From Microcystis wesenbergii NRERC-220 (GTDB lineage: Bacteria; Cyanobacteriota; Cyanobacteriia; Cyanobacteriales; Microcystaceae): 64,000 bases of DNA. The position numbers and the translations under genes were made by a program. Below, one piece after another: positions 8,262 through 17,458 of the stretch. Numbering within the stretch: position 1 is the first letter of the stretch; each line of letters opens with the position of its first letter. The stretch covers positions 496,001 through 560,000 of the forward strand of contig NZ_JAVSJA010000001.1 of the NCBI RefSeq assembly GCF_032027425.1, in the 5' to 3' direction. The notes under the pieces were generated by a model that had not been told where the DNA came from, searched no databases, and worked only from the letters and a program-made list of their open reading frames with translations.

Positions 8262-9983
8262 TTACAATTCCTTGTCAAAACTGTATTTATCGCGAATTTG
8301 TCCGACAAAAAACTGTCCTTTCGATGGTGCAGACTGAAAATCTTTATATACTGCCAAAGGTAGATCATGATAAAGATAGATACCACCGTGATTAAATTCC
8401 ACTTTCAGAATTTTTTTTTCCTCATCGTAGTCAAAAGATTTAATCGCTGTACTTTGACTTTTTAATAAGGGGAAAGCAATCACATCGCGAATACTGGCAG
8501 AATCAGTTAATAACATGATCAGGCGATCGATGCCAATTCCTAAGCCTCCCGTGGGGGGCATTCCGTATTCTAAAGCGGTTAAAAAGTCCTCATCAACTCC
8601 CTGCGCTTCCAAATCTCCAGCCGCTTTTTTGAGTGCCTGTGCTTCTAATCTTTGCCGTTGATCGATGGGATCGGTTAACTCAGAAAAACTATTAGCTAAT
8701 TCCCGTCCAACCACATATAATTCAAATCTTTCTACGAGGTCAGTTTTTGAGCGATGAGGTTTAGCTAAAGGCGAAATTTCCACGGGAAAATCTAGCACAA
8801 AAGTGGGCTGTATTAGGGTTTCTTCGACTTTTTGTTCAAAAGCTTCATTTAGGAGCTTACCGATGGTTTTACAGTCCTCTGGAACGCCAATGCCGGCATT
8901 TTCTGCGGCAATACGAGCCGACTCGAAATCCTCAAAACTATTCAAGTCAACCCCGGTTATTTCTTGGACTAATTCGTGCATGGTCACTCGTCGCCAAGGA
9001 GGAGTTAGGTCAATTTCCCTGTCTTGATAGGTGATTTTCAGCGTACCTAAAACATCTTGTGCGGCATTAACAATAATGTTTTCGGTTAACTCCATCATGT
9101 CATAATAATCGGCATAGGCCTGATAGATTTCGATGGAAGTAAACTCGGGGTTGTGTTTAGTAGAAACCCCTTCATTGCGAAAAATTCTGCCTAACTCGAA
9201 GACTTTTTCAAAACCACCCACTATTAATCTTTTTAGATGTAACTCGGTGGCAATGCGGAGATATAACTCCATCTCCAGCGTATTATGATAGGTGATAAAC
9301 GGTCTAGCATCGGCTCCTCCCGCTTCACTTTGTAGCACGGGAGTTTCAATTTCAATAAAACCTTCTTGGTCTAAATATCTGCGAATGGCAGCGGTAATTT
9401 GGGCGCGACGGCGAAAAGTTTGTCGCACTTCGGGATTAACAATTAAATCCACATATCTTTGTCGATAACGTTTTTCTACATCGGTTAAACCGTGCCATTT
9501 ATCCGGGAGAGGTAAGAGGGATTTGGTGAGAATTTCGTACTCGTTTACATAGATAGATAATTCCCCGCGTTCTGTGCGTTTAATTGTGCCTTTTGCTCCT
9601 AAAATATCCCCCGTATCGGTTAGTTTAATCACCGTGTTAAAGGCATTCGGCACAGCGGCCATGGTTTCACTAATGCGTTTTTTATCGAGGTATAATTGAA
9701 TCGTTCCCGTTTCATCTTGCAGGTTAAAAAAGGCTAGTTTACCCATAATTCTTCGGGCAATAATCCGACCAGCAATTGCTACTTCAGCGCTAATTTCTTC
9801 CCCCGGTGCTAAGTCAGCGTACTGCTCTTGTAATTGTTGAGCGTGAGCAGTGGATTTCCACTGGTAAGCGTAGGGATTTAAGCCAGCTTTTTGCAATCCT
9901 GCCACTTTTTCTAAACGAGCGGCCCGGATTTCTTCGAGGGTAGAGGAGGGGTGATTTTCAGGATTTTGTGCTTGAGATGCCAT
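8262..9983 (-). CDS. lysS: Lysine--tRNA ligase with a C-terminal KTSC domain
   Basis: Class II lysyl-tRNA synthetase; it charges tRNA-Lys with lysine using ATP in the cytoplasm. The N-terminal OB-fold anticodon-binding domain (~60-160, with [19 protein letters not shown]) is followed by the catalytic core. Motif 1 lies around [15 protein letters not shown], motif 2 is [14 protein letters not shown], and motif 3 is [13 protein letters not shown]. The protein is 573 residues, about 70 longer than the bacterial norm. The excess is a C-terminal KTSC domain (about 505-573: [20 protein letters not shown]...), known on some bacterial LysS proteins. The gene is convergent with the DUF3685 gene. Confidence 0.95.
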   Translation of the reverse strand: MASQAQNPENHPSSTLEEIRAARLEKVAGLQKAGLNPYAYQWKSTAHAQQLQEQYADLAPGEEISAEVAIAGRIIARRIMGKLAFFNLQDETGTIQLYLDKKRISETMAAVPNAFNTVIKLTDTGDILGAKGTIKRTERGELSIYVNEYEILTKSLLPLPDKWHGLTDVEKRYRQRYVDLIVNPEVRQTFRRRAQITAAIRRYLDQEGFIEIETPVLQSEAGGADARPFITYHNTLEMELYLRIATELHLKRLIVGGFEKVFELGRIFRNEGVSTKHNPEFTSIEIYQAYADYYDMMELTENIIVNAAQDVLGTLKITYQDREIDLTPPWRRVTMHELVQEITGVDLNSFEDFESARIAAENAGIGVPEDCKTIGKLLNEAFEQKVEETLIQPTFVLDFPVEISPLAKPHRSKTDLVERFELYVVGRELANSFSELTDPIDQRQRLEAQALKKAAGDLEAQGVDEDFLTALEYGMPPTGGLGIGIDRLIMLLTDSASIRDVIAFPLLKSQSTAIKSFDYDEEKKILKVEFNHGGIYLYHDLPLAVYKDFQSAPSKGQFFVGQIRDKYSFDKEL

Positions 9984-10089
9984 CGTTTTCTAAGAGGAAC
10001 AATTCTGGGAAATTTTTAGTTGTTGGGGATTTCAGTTATCAGATGTGAGTTATCAGTTTACTGTTTACTGTTCACTGCTCACTGAAAAA

Positions 10090-10659
10090 TTATCGTCCCA
10101 TTTCTCGCTTTAATTTTTTCAATTCTTCTTCCATTTCCCATTCTTTAAATTTTAGATCGAGATTATCGTAGTTCGAGCGCTGATAGTCCGATTCTTGGGG
10201 TTGATCCCAAAAAGTGGTTTCCCAGTCACGCGACTGATTTTTAGGGGCTTTTTCGGCTTTAATTTGCACTTCTTGACGACGTTGTTGGATCTGTTGCAGT
10301 AACTCTTGGGATTGAGTCAGACGTTTTTTCACCCCTTCCATCCGTCCCCAAAGTTGATTACCCTCACGGAAGAGGGCTGCCTCGCGTTCACTAGCAGCCT
10401 TCAGCAAGTCCTGCCGTCCAGCGGCCTTAGCCTTATCAATTCTAGCGTGCCAAGTTTGGATATCTTGGGCAGTGGCCAAAATTTGCTGTTCGAGACGTTG
10501 ACGCTCATTTTCTAGGGCGCTAATCAGTTTAGCAGTATCGCGCTCCTGTTCGCGCAGTTGTTCCACCAGCGCCTGTAATTCTAATTGGGGATGACTTCTG
10601 AGAAATTCTTCCAGTTGGGTTTCAAGAAAGCGACTGACATCATCAAATAGATTGCCCAT
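10090..10659 (-). CDS. Conserved cyanobacterial coiled-coil protein (TIGR04376-like)
   Basis: The 189-residue product starts MGNLFDDVSRFLETQLEEFL. Residues ~25-130 are a long coiled coil rich in Gln, Glu, Arg and Leu, and the C-terminus is charged (WEMEEELKKLKREMGR). The pattern matches a cyanobacteria-specific family that I recall as TIGR04376, of unknown function. No signal peptide or membrane helix is seen. It lies upstream of lysS on the same strand with a ~105-bp gap containing short repeats. Confidence 0.65.
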   Translation of the reverse strand: MGNLFDDVSRFLETQLEEFLRSHPQLELQALVEQLREQERDTAKLISALENERQRLEQQILATAQDIQTWHARIDKAKAAGRQDLLKAASEREAALFREGNQLWGRMEGVKKRLTQSQELLQQIQQRRQEVQIKAEKAPKNQSRDWETTFWDQPQESDYQRSNYDNLDLKFKEWEMEEELKKLKREMGR

Positions 10660-10750
10660 CTGTGCAATATCCTAATTTTGCCATTAAAGTTTAGGAGCGA
10701 TTTTAATCCCCCTCTTTTTAGCATAGGCTAGATCAACCCTAGATTTAAAT

Positions 10751-10966
10751 AGGGTCTGCTGAAAAAGTTTTTCGGTGGTGGCAGGGTGTGGGGTGTGGGG
10801 TGTGGGGTGTGGGGTTTTACCGGTTTTGAAGTGGCCAATTACCTAATTTTCAGGGAAAAAGTACCTGAATTTTCCCCCTGATCACTCCCATGCCTGGTAC
10901 TTTTTGATTGACAAAAAGTCTAAAAGGTTTACCCAACAAGGTTTTTAGATTTATTCAGCAAACCCT
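10751..10966. mobile_element. MITE family 1, copy 1 (216 bp)
   Basis: It is bounded by AGGGTCTGCTGAA and TTCAGCAAACCCT and flanked by a 4-bp duplication, AAAT. Inside is an iterated GGTGTGGGGTGTGG block. The same element occurs at 15006-15221, 20867-21192 and 63244-63481. It encodes nothing. It fills most of the gap between the coiled-coil gene and the hydrolase gene. Confidence 0.9.
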
Positions 10967-11084
10967 AAATATATGTGGGAAAAGTAGTACAAAGATGTTA
11001 TTCGGCTGCGGGTTAGGGACGGGGAAACCAGTATAATAAAACTAGAGTGATATTTCCTGAAACCCTCTTAATTGTTTGACTTAA

Positions 11085-11999
11085 GTGACAACTTCACCAG
11101 CTTGGACAGAACGCATCGGTTATCAACGGGATTGGGTGTGGCGCGGTTGGCAAATTCGTTATAGTTTTATGCCGGCAAAAAACCCCCAAGATGCCGATAA
11201 TCCCCCTTTAATTTTACTGCACGGATTTGGAGCGGCGATCGAACATTGGCGCCATAATATTCCTATTCTCAGCCAAAATCATCGAGTTTACGCGGTAGAT
11301 TTATTAGGTTTTGGTGGTTCGCGCAAAGTGCAGGTTCCCTATACCGTTAATCTCTGGGTGGAACAGATACACGATTTCTGGCAAACTTTTATCAATAGAC
11401 CGGTGGTATTAGTGGGAAATTCGATCGGTTCTTTAGTTAGTATGGCCCTAGGGGGTAAATACCCAGAAATGGTAGCCGGATTAGTTATGCTCAGTTTACC
11501 CGATGTCAGCCGTCGGCGGGAAATGATCGCCGATTGGTTATTAAATATCGTCACTCCCATCGAAAACTTTTTCACTTCTCCTTGGCTATTAAAACCGATT
11601 TTTTACTATCTGCGTCGTCCGCAAGTCTTGAAAAAATGGACAGGAATCGCCTACGAAGACAAGAAAGCAGTCAGCGAGGAATTAGTACAAATTATCGCCG
11701 CCCCAACCCTAGATGAGGGGGCAGCCGAGGCCTTTATTTCCCTAGCACAAGCTGTCAATCATCCCGAATATTGTCCACCAGCAAAGTTAATTTTACCACG
11801 CTTACAAATCCCGATTTTATTATGTTGGGGCAAGCAAGATCGCATGGTTCCCGTCCAGTTAGCTCCAGGTTTTGTCTCCCTTAATCCTAGGATTAAATAT
11901 GTAGAATTTGAACGGGCCGGTCATTGTTTACAGGATGAATGTCCTGACCGTTTTAACCCAATTTTATTAGAGTGGCTAGAATCTGTTCCTGTTCTTTGA
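11085..11999 (+). CDS. Alpha/beta-fold hydrolase
   Basis: The 304-residue protein starts at GTG 11085. It has the oxyanion motif [15 protein letters not shown], the nucleophile elbow VGNSIGS (Ser nucleophile), a late acid region ([10 protein letters not shown]) and the catalytic His in AGHCLQDE. This is the usual order for the alpha/beta hydrolase fold, and the length is typical. No signal peptide is visible. The substrate cannot be told; related cyanobacterial and plastid proteins include esterases and dehalogenase-like enzymes. The ispG gene begins 34 bases downstream on the same strand, so co-transcription is likely. Confidence 0.88.
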   Translation: MTTSPAWTERIGYQRDWVWRGWQIRYSFMPAKNPQDADNPPLILLHGFGAAIEHWRHNIPILSQNHRVYAVDLLGFGGSRKVQVPYTVNLWVEQIHDFWQTFINRPVVLVGNSIGSLVSMALGGKYPEMVAGLVMLSLPDVSRRREMIADWLLNIVTPIENFFTSPWLLKPIFYYLRRPQVLKKWTGIAYEDKKAVSEELVQIIAAPTLDEGAAEAFISLAQAVNHPEYCPPAKLILPRLQIPILLCWGKQDRMVPVQLAPGFVSLNPRIKYVEFERAGHCLQDECPDRFNPILLEWLESVPVL

Positions 12000-12033
12000 G
12001 AGAATAGGGAGAGTGATTGTTGGTGATAGTCCT

Positions 12034-13254
12034 ATGCAAACCTTGGAATCGACGCTCAACCCTCCCGCAACTGCCTCCGAATTCGACACCACGATTCACC
12101 GACGCAAAACCCGTCCCGTCCAGGTAGGTAGCGTTACCATCGGTGGTGGTTATCCCGTGGTCGTGCAGTCGATGATTAACGAGGATACCCTTGATATAGA
12201 TGGTTCCGTGGCCGGTATCCGTCGCCTCCATGAAATCGGTTGTGAAATTGTCCGCGTCACCGTGCCGAGTCTAGCCCACGCGGCCGCTTTGGCTAAAATT
12301 AGGGAAAAACTGCTGGCCACCTATCAACCTGTGCCTTTAGTAGCCGATGTGCATCACAACGGCATGAAAATCGCCCTAGAAGTGGCCAAACACGTCGATA
12401 AAGTGCGGATTAACCCCGGTTTGTACGTTTTCGAGAAACCGAAAGCCGACCGCAGCGAGTATAGTCAAGCAGAATTTGATGAAATTGGCGAAAAAATAGC
12501 CGAAACCCTGAAACCTTTAGTGATTTCCCTGCGAGATCAAGACAAAGCGATGCGAATCGGCGTTAACCACGGTTCTCTGGCCGAAAGAATGCTCTTTACC
12601 TACGGCGACACCCCCGAAGGAATGGTACAGTCGGCTTTAGAATTTATCCGCATCTGCGAATCCCTCGATTTTCGCAATCTGGTCATTTCCCTGAAAGCTT
12701 CCCGCGTGCCGGTGATGGTGGCCGCCTATCGTCTCATGGTTAAGCGCATGGACGAGTTAGGGATGGATTATCCCCTACATTTGGGGGTTACTGAGGCAGG
12801 AGATGGGGAATACGGACGAATTAAATCCACTGCCGGGATTGCCACTCTCTTAGCGGACGGTATCGGTGATACAATTCGCGTTTCTCTGACGGAAGCTCCC
12901 GAAAAGGAAATTCCCGTCTGTTACAGTATTCTCCAGGCCCTAGGACTGCGGAAAACCATGGTCGAATACGTTGCCTGTCCTTCCTGTGGTCGCACTCTTT
13001 TTAATTTAGAAGATGTCCTCCAGCAAGTGCGCGCAGCGACTAAACACCTGACTGGACTCGATATCGCCGTTATGGGTTGTATTGTCAATGGACCTGGAGA
13101 AATGGCCGACGCAGACTATGGTTATGTGGGCAAACAGGCCGGTTATATTGCCCTTTATCGCGGTCGCGAGGAAATTAAACGCGTCCCCGAAAGTGAAGGT
13201 GTCACCGAGTTGATTAATTTAATTAAAGCCGATGGCCGTTGGGTAGAACCTTAA
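12034..13254 (+). CDS. ispG: 4-hydroxy-3-methylbut-2-enyl diphosphate synthase (MEP pathway)
   Basis: IspG (GcpE) is an iron-sulfur enzyme that converts MEcPP to HMBPP in the MEP isoprenoid pathway; cyanobacterial forms use reduced ferredoxin. The start reads [17 protein letters not shown]. The [4Fe-4S] ligands are visible near the C-terminus as VACPSCGRT and [10 protein letters not shown] chose ATG 12034 (406 residues), which matches the usual cyanobacterial length; an in-frame GTG at 12013 would add seven residues. The gene supplies precursors for carotenoids, phytol and quinones. Confidence 0.95.
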   Translation: MQTLESTLNPPATASEFDTTIHRRKTRPVQVGSVTIGGGYPVVVQSMINEDTLDIDGSVAGIRRLHEIGCEIVRVTVPSLAHAAALAKIREKLLATYQPVPLVADVHHNGMKIALEVAKHVDKVRINPGLYVFEKPKADRSEYSQAEFDEIGEKIAETLKPLVISLRDQDKAMRIGVNHGSLAERMLFTYGDTPEGMVQSALEFIRICESLDFRNLVISLKASRVPVMVAAYRLMVKRMDELGMDYPLHLGVTEAGDGEYGRIKSTAGIATLLADGIGDTIRVSLTEAPEKEIPVCYSILQALGLRKTMVEYVACPSCGRTLFNLEDVLQQVRAATKHLTGLDIAVMGCIVNGPGEMADADYGYVGKQAGYIALYRGREEIKRVPESEGVTELINLIKADGRWVEP

Positions 13255-13345
13255 TTAGTTTTACCGGTAGGGGTTGATATCTGTTCAACCCCTGATAATC
13301 AGCTATAATAAAAAGCTTGCTAGAAATTGCCGCTCCAGAGAGTTC

Positions 13346-14392
13346 ATGCTACCCACACGCGATTGTGTTCGTCAAACCCCCGCTTACACTCCGGGAGAAC
13401 AGCCCCAAAGCGCGGGATTTACCAAACTTAACACCAATGAGAATCCCTATCCCCCACCGGCGGAAATTTTTGCCCACCTGCAAGAGCAATTAGAGAAAGT
13501 CCGACTCTATCCCGATCCTATCTCCAAAGAGTTACGGCAAACGGCGGCGGAATTATACGGCATAACAGCCGATCGCATTATCGCGGGTAATGGGTCTGAT
13601 GATATCCTTAATATCGCCCTGCGTACCTTTGTTAACCCCTGCGAAAGCGTTGCTTTTTTGGATTTAACCTATTCCCTTTACGAGACAATTGCCCGGGTAC
13701 ACGGGGCAAATATTATCGAATTTCCCACTAATGATCAATTTGAATTAGCAGGACCGATTATTTGTCCGGAAGCGAAATTAATTTTTCTCGCTTCTCCTAA
13801 TCCTCCCCTCGGTAAACATCTTGATCGCGACTATTTAGAAGCAACCTGTGCTAATGCGTCGGGAGTGGTATTAATTGATGAAGCTTATGTGGATTTTAGT
13901 GATGACAATCATCTTGATTTTCTCTCCCGTTACGATAATGTCATCATTAGTCGCACCATGTCGAAAAGTTATAGTTTAGCGGGGTTAAGAGTCGGTTTCG
14001 GTTTTGCTTCCAGGGCAATTATCGAACAGATGGATAAGGTGCGTGATTCCTATAATTTAGATCGCATCGCTCAAACTTTAGCCACAGCAGCTTTAAAACA
14101 CCATAATTATTTTGAGGAAGTTTGGCAAAAAGTCCGTCAAACCCGCAGCCGTTTAATTACTTCTTTGCGCGAGTTGGGATTTATTGTCTTTGACTCGGAA
14201 GCTAATTTTATCCTCGCTTCTCCCCCCCAGATTAGTGCCAGTGAGTTATATACTCAACTCAAAGAGCGTCAGATATTAGTGCGATATTTTAAACATCCTC
14301 GCATTCAGAATTATGTACGGATTTCTATCGGCACTGATGAGGAGATTGATCGCCTTTTATCTGCTATTCAAGAGATTATGGGAACAAATTAA
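13346..14392 (+). CDS. hisC: Histidinol-phosphate aminotransferase
   Basis: This PLP-dependent class I/II aminotransferase catalyses a late step of histidine synthesis. The substrate loop TNENPYPPP, the PLP-contacting GNGSDDIL, the VLIDEAYVDF strand and the Schiff-base lysine in SRTMSKSYSLAGLR are visible, with the C-terminal Arg in YVRISIGT. The family-length start is ATG 13346 (348 residues). An open frame extends 24 codons upstream to 13274, but its N-terminus (MISVQPLIISYNKK...) does not resemble the family. The gene follows ispG by about 90 bases on the same strand. Confidence 0.92.
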   Translation: MLPTRDCVRQTPAYTPGEQPQSAGFTKLNTNENPYPPPAEIFAHLQEQLEKVRLYPDPISKELRQTAAELYGITADRIIAGNGSDDILNIALRTFVNPCESVAFLDLTYSLYETIARVHGANIIEFPTNDQFELAGPIICPEAKLIFLASPNPPLGKHLDRDYLEATCANASGVVLIDEAYVDFSDDNHLDFLSRYDNVIISRTMSKSYSLAGLRVGFGFASRAIIEQMDKVRDSYNLDRIAQTLATAALKHHNYFEEVWQKVRQTRSRLITSLRELGFIVFDSEANFILASPPQISASELYTQLKERQILVRYFKHPRIQNYVRISIGTDEEIDRLLSAIQEIMGTN

Positions 14393-14492
14393 TCTCTATT
14401 TCCGTCAAGATTTTATTAACACTTTAACCCCTAATAACTTCTCAAAAAAAGGCTAGATTGATCGGAACAAAGCAGCGACAAACAAGGGTCTA

Positions 14493-14765
14493 ATGGCCTG
14501 TCGTTTCTCCCGATTACTAGCCTTGGCTATCAAGATTATTAGTCCCACAAAAGGATTAAATACTAGCGCACAAATTTTTGAACTTATGCAATTTTATCCC
14601 CAAGGAATCACAGTTCAAGAATTGAGCCAACGCTTAAATCGTCCCGTTTCTATGCTCAATCTTTGTCTAAAATCTTTGGTCGCTTCTAAAAAAATCGTGG
14701 GCAAAAAAAATCATAATCAGTGGGTTTATACTAGACCTCTTGTAAAAATCAAAAATTGTTGTTAG
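14493..14765 (+). CDS. Small winged-helix-like protein with a MITE-derived C-terminus
   Basis: The 90-residue frame contains a helix-turn-helix-like stretch (SAQIFELMQFYPQGITVQELSQRL, then LKSLVASKKIVGK), as in small winged-helix regulators. No named family was recognised. The last ~11 codons (after QWVYT) lie inside a MITE that starts at 14732, so the natural end of the protein has probably been replaced. Expression is unproven. Confidence 0.5.
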   Translation: MACRFSRLLALAIKIISPTKGLNTSAQIFELMQFYPQGITVQELSQRLNRPVSMLNLCLKSLVASKKIVGKKNHNQWVYTRPLVKIKNCC

Positions 14766-14964
14766 GGTTAGGCTTCGGCCGTGAGATCAGCGTTCGACTG
14801 ATCTCACGCCGAAGTCCGAACGGAGTCAGGAGTCAGTAGTCAGTAGTCAGGAGAATTAAGAATGAATCATAATCAATTAAATGGTCTCTTTACAGATTTT
14901 ATGCCATTTAATCCTTATTTTTGCCGTTTTTGAACCATGAAAAATTAATTATGCAAGAGGCCTA
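14732..14964. mobile_element. MITE with IS5-type ends (233 bp)
   Basis: The left end TAGACCTCTTGTAAAA and right end TTATGCAAGAGGCCTA match the terminal repeats of the IS5-type elements elsewhere in the window (TAGACCTCTTGCA). There is no transposase. A 53-bp palindromic repeat sits inside at 14771-14823, and AGTCAGTAGTC-type iterations follow it. Confidence 0.65.
14771..14823. repeat. REP-like palindrome, copy 1
   Basis: CTTCGGC and GTGAGATCAG pair with CTGATCTCAC and GCCGAAG around a CGTTCGA loop, a 17-bp stem with one bulge. Related copies are at 20899-20952 and 20972-21026, and a scrambled form lies around 40207-40290. Confidence 0.8.
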
Positions 14965-15005
14965 CTGTTGATAAAAAAGCTTAGTTTGTCCAGATAAGCA
15001 TACTT

Positions 15006-15221
15006 AGGGTCTGCTGAATAAATCTAAAAACCTTGTTGGATAAGACTTTTGGACTTTTTTCCCTCAAAAAGTGCCAGCCATTGCGGGGATCGGGGGGAAA
15101 ATTCCGGGACTTTTTCCCTGAAAATTAGGTAGTTGACCACCTGAAAATCGATAAAACCCCACACCCCACACCCCACACCCCACACCCTGCCACCACCGAA
15201 AAGCTTTTTGCCGCAAACCCT
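15006..15221. mobile_element. MITE family 1, copy 2 (216 bp, reverse orientation)
   Basis: It begins AGGGTCTGCTGAATAAATC and ends GCCGCAAACCCT, flanked by a 4-bp duplication, ACTT. It contains the iterated CCCACACC block, the reverse complement of the GGTGTGGG block in copy 1. It ends 34 bases from the truB stop codon. Confidence 0.9.
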
Positions 15222-15255
15222 ACTTAAGATATAGAAAAAGTGTTTATTATTAACC

Positions 15256-16137
15256 CTATTGCTGAATAACTATTTTAGGCTGTAGGTAGTATTCATCTTC
15301 TCGGACAACTATCTCACCAATGCCGAGAAATTGAGCCTCTAAAGACTCCACAGCAACCAGAGAACCGATCATAACATTTGTATCGGTTAGATTAATTTTT
15401 CTGCCGTGAAACCAATCGATAACTCTCTCTGGTGTCAAAGAAATCCAGTCTAGATGCGCCAAGGCAATGCGAGGCGAAATTAAACCCTCAGAATTAGCCA
15501 TTAAAGCTTCCAGATTAATACTATCAGCTAATTGAAAACCACAGCTTTCCGTGCGAGTTAAACTGGCTAAAGTGCCACCCACAGCTAACACCTTGCCCAA
15601 ATCTCTGGCCAGGGAACGAATATAAGTCCCCGATCCACAGTGAATATCTAGCTCTATTTGCGGAAATTCGCCCTCTAACCAGCCTAAAACCGTAATTTGG
15701 TCAATTTTGACCTGACGAGGCTCCACTGCGATTATTTCCCCTTTGCGAGCCAATTCGTAGAGACGGCGACCATCCTGGTGAATAGCACTATACATTGGCG
15801 GAATCTGGGCAATATTGCCAATAAATTCCGCTAAATGGGGCTTAACTGCCTCTAAAGTTAAATCGGCACAGGGACAAGTAGCGATCGCTTTTCCCGTAAT
15901 ATCATCGGTATCGGTGCTGAGTCCTAACTGGATTTTTGCCCGATAAGCCTTATTTTCGGGTAAATAGGGCAGTAATCGGGTGGCGGACCCGACGGCGATC
16001 GGTAAAACTCCCGTAGCCATAGGATCTAAAGTTCCCCCATGACCGACTCGTTTAGTCTTAAGAATTTTTCGGACTTTGGCCACACAATCGTGAGAAGTCC
16101 AATCGGGGGGTTTATTGAGATTTAAAAAGCCAAACAT
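15256..16137 (-). CDS. truB: tRNA pseudouridine(55) synthase
   Basis: TruB isomerises U55 in the T-loop of nearly all tRNAs. The start FLNLNKPPDWTSHDCV and the motif RVGHGGTLDPMATGVL, containing the catalytic Asp, are diagnostic, as is RLYELARKG followed by the GTYIRSLARDLG region. At 293 residues it is of normal bacterial length. The gene is intact. The first base of the start codon (16137) lies only five bases from the MITE-type end at 16142, so the promoter probably lies in or beyond that element. Confidence 0.95.
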   Translation of the reverse strand: MFGFLNLNKPPDWTSHDCVAKVRKILKTKRVGHGGTLDPMATGVLPIAVGSATRLLPYLPENKAYRAKIQLGLSTDTDDITGKAIATCPCADLTLEAVKPHLAEFIGNIAQIPPMYSAIHQDGRRLYELARKGEIIAVEPRQVKIDQITVLGWLEGEFPQIELDIHCGSGTYIRSLARDLGKVLAVGGTLASLTRTESCGFQLADSINLEALMANSEGLISPRIALAHLDWISLTPERVIDWFHGRKINLTDTNVMIGSLVAVESLEAQFLGIGEIVVREDEYYLQPKIVIQQ

Positions 16138-16257
16138 TTTAAGTAGTCGTGCAAAATTAATTTCCTAGTCGAGACGGTCGTCAGGAGACTCCGAGACAGG
16201 AGACGGGGAGAATAGATAAAAGCAATCTCCTCAATTCTGAATACTGACGGCTGATAG

Positions 16258-17304
16258 CTAAAAATCTGACGTATTATATAATTGCATAACTTCGCTTAAA
16301 GGTAAACGGGAACGAACACCGAGGGAAAGGTCAGAAAAATGACCAAGATCATAATGATCAACAGCAGCGCGAGCAATCATAGCGGCGTTATCGGTACAAA
16401 GTTTAAGCGGCGGAAAATAGACGGTTAAATGATGATTTTTGGCGGCAGTTTCCAGATGATTTCTTAAGGCACTATTGGCCGCCACTCCTCCCCCGATCGC
16501 AATAGTGTTTAAGCCATAATCTAAGGCACAATTGATTGTCCGACGGGTTAAACTTCTGGCTACTGTATCTTGAAAACTGGCGGCTATATCAGCTACAGGT
16601 AAATTATCTGGCTCGAATTTCTCTACTAAGCGCAAAACAGCAGTTTTTAAACCGCTAAAACTGGAATCGTAGGCATGAAAACCGCCGGTTGGTAAAGATA
16701 TTTTACCTTCAGGTAAGGGAAAAGCTTGGGGATTACCATCTTTAGCCATGCGATCAATTATCGGACCACCCGGATAACTTAAGTTTAATAATCGTGCCAC
16801 TTTATCAAAAGCTTCTCCGGCTGCATCATCTCTAGTGGTTCCTAATTGTTGATATTTACCGCAGGCCTGCACATGGATTAAACTGGTATGACCCCCAGAG
16901 ACTAAAAGAGATAAAAAAGGGGGTTTAAGATCGGGTTCAGCGAGATAGGAAGCATAGATATGACCTTCGAGATGATGAATGCCGATAAAGGGTTTATCGT
17001 GGACAATAGCCAGGGTTTTGGCCGCCGTCATTCCCACCATTAAAGCACCTACTAAACCGGGGGCAACTGTGGCGGCTATTCCATCAATTTCTGACCAATT
17101 TAACCCCGTTTCTTGCCAAGCTTTTTCTAGACAAAAATTAATGGTTTCTAGGTGTTGTCGCGAGGCTATTTCTGGCACGACACCGCCATAGAGACGATGG
17201 AGATCAATTTGAGAAGAAACCACACTACTCAACACCAGGTTATTGTTAACAATAGCCACAGCCGTTTCATCGCAACTGGTTTCGATCGCTAAGATAATTG
17301 TCAT
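16258..17304 (-). CDS. tsaD: tRNA N6-threonylcarbamoyladenosine transferase subunit
   Basis: TsaD (Gcp/YgjD) transfers the threonylcarbamoyl group to A37 of tRNAs reading ANN codons, together with TsaB and TsaE. The N-terminal [16 protein letters not shown], the metal-binding HLEGHIYAS, the phosphate-loop region [10 protein letters not shown] and the late [14 protein letters not shown] are all present. Length (348) is normal and the gene looks functional. The gene is normally essential. It lies entirely between two MITE ends, an odd context. The next gene on the same strand, truB, lies beyond the left MITE end. Confidence 0.95.
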   Translation of the reverse strand: MTIILAIETSCDETAVAIVNNNLVLSSVVSSQIDLHRLYGGVVPEIASRQHLETINFCLEKAWQETGLNWSEIDGIAATVAPGLVGALMVGMTAAKTLAIVHDKPFIGIHHLEGHIYASYLAEPDLKPPFLSLLVSGGHTSLIHVQACGKYQQLGTTRDDAAGEAFDKVARLLNLSYPGGPIIDRMAKDGNPQAFPLPEGKISLPTGGFHAYDSSFSGLKTAVLRLVEKFEPDNLPVADIAASFQDTVARSLTRRTINCALDYGLNTIAIGGGVAANSALRNHLETAAKNHHLTVYFPPLKLCTDNAAMIARAAVDHYDLGHFSDLSLGVRSRLPLSEVMQLYNTSDF

Positions 17305-17345
17305 GAATTAATCAGTAATAGGACAAAATTAACTTTTTGGTTAGG

Positions 17346-17404
17346 ATAGGCAATAGGCAATAGGCAATAGGCAATAGGCAGTAGGCAATAGGTAAAAGGC
17401 AATC
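17346..17404. repeat. Iterated heptamer AGGCAAT upstream of tsaD
   Basis: About seven units of AGGCAAT/AGGCAGT are in tandem, with a few substitutions. Similar heptameric arrays are common between cyanobacterial genes. The array lies inside the element that carries tsaD. Confidence 0.85.
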
Positions 17405-17458
17405 GGTAGTTAGATATGTGTAATTAATTTTGCTTAGGTACTTAATTAAAGTTATCGT

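Larger units (their letters stand above)
16142..17442. mobile_element. Element with the ends of the 102-bp MITE family 2, carrying tsaD
   Basis: Bases 16142-16169 are identical to one end, and 17410-17442 to the other end, of the 102-bp MITE found at 22374, 25828 and 33297, in the orientation expected for one element. Both outer sides carry TA (16140-16141 and 17443-17444), the target duplication of that MITE. The 1301-bp interior holds the complete tsaD gene. It may be a MITE interrupted by, or carrying, a gene; independent solo ends are the alternative. Confidence 0.55.
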
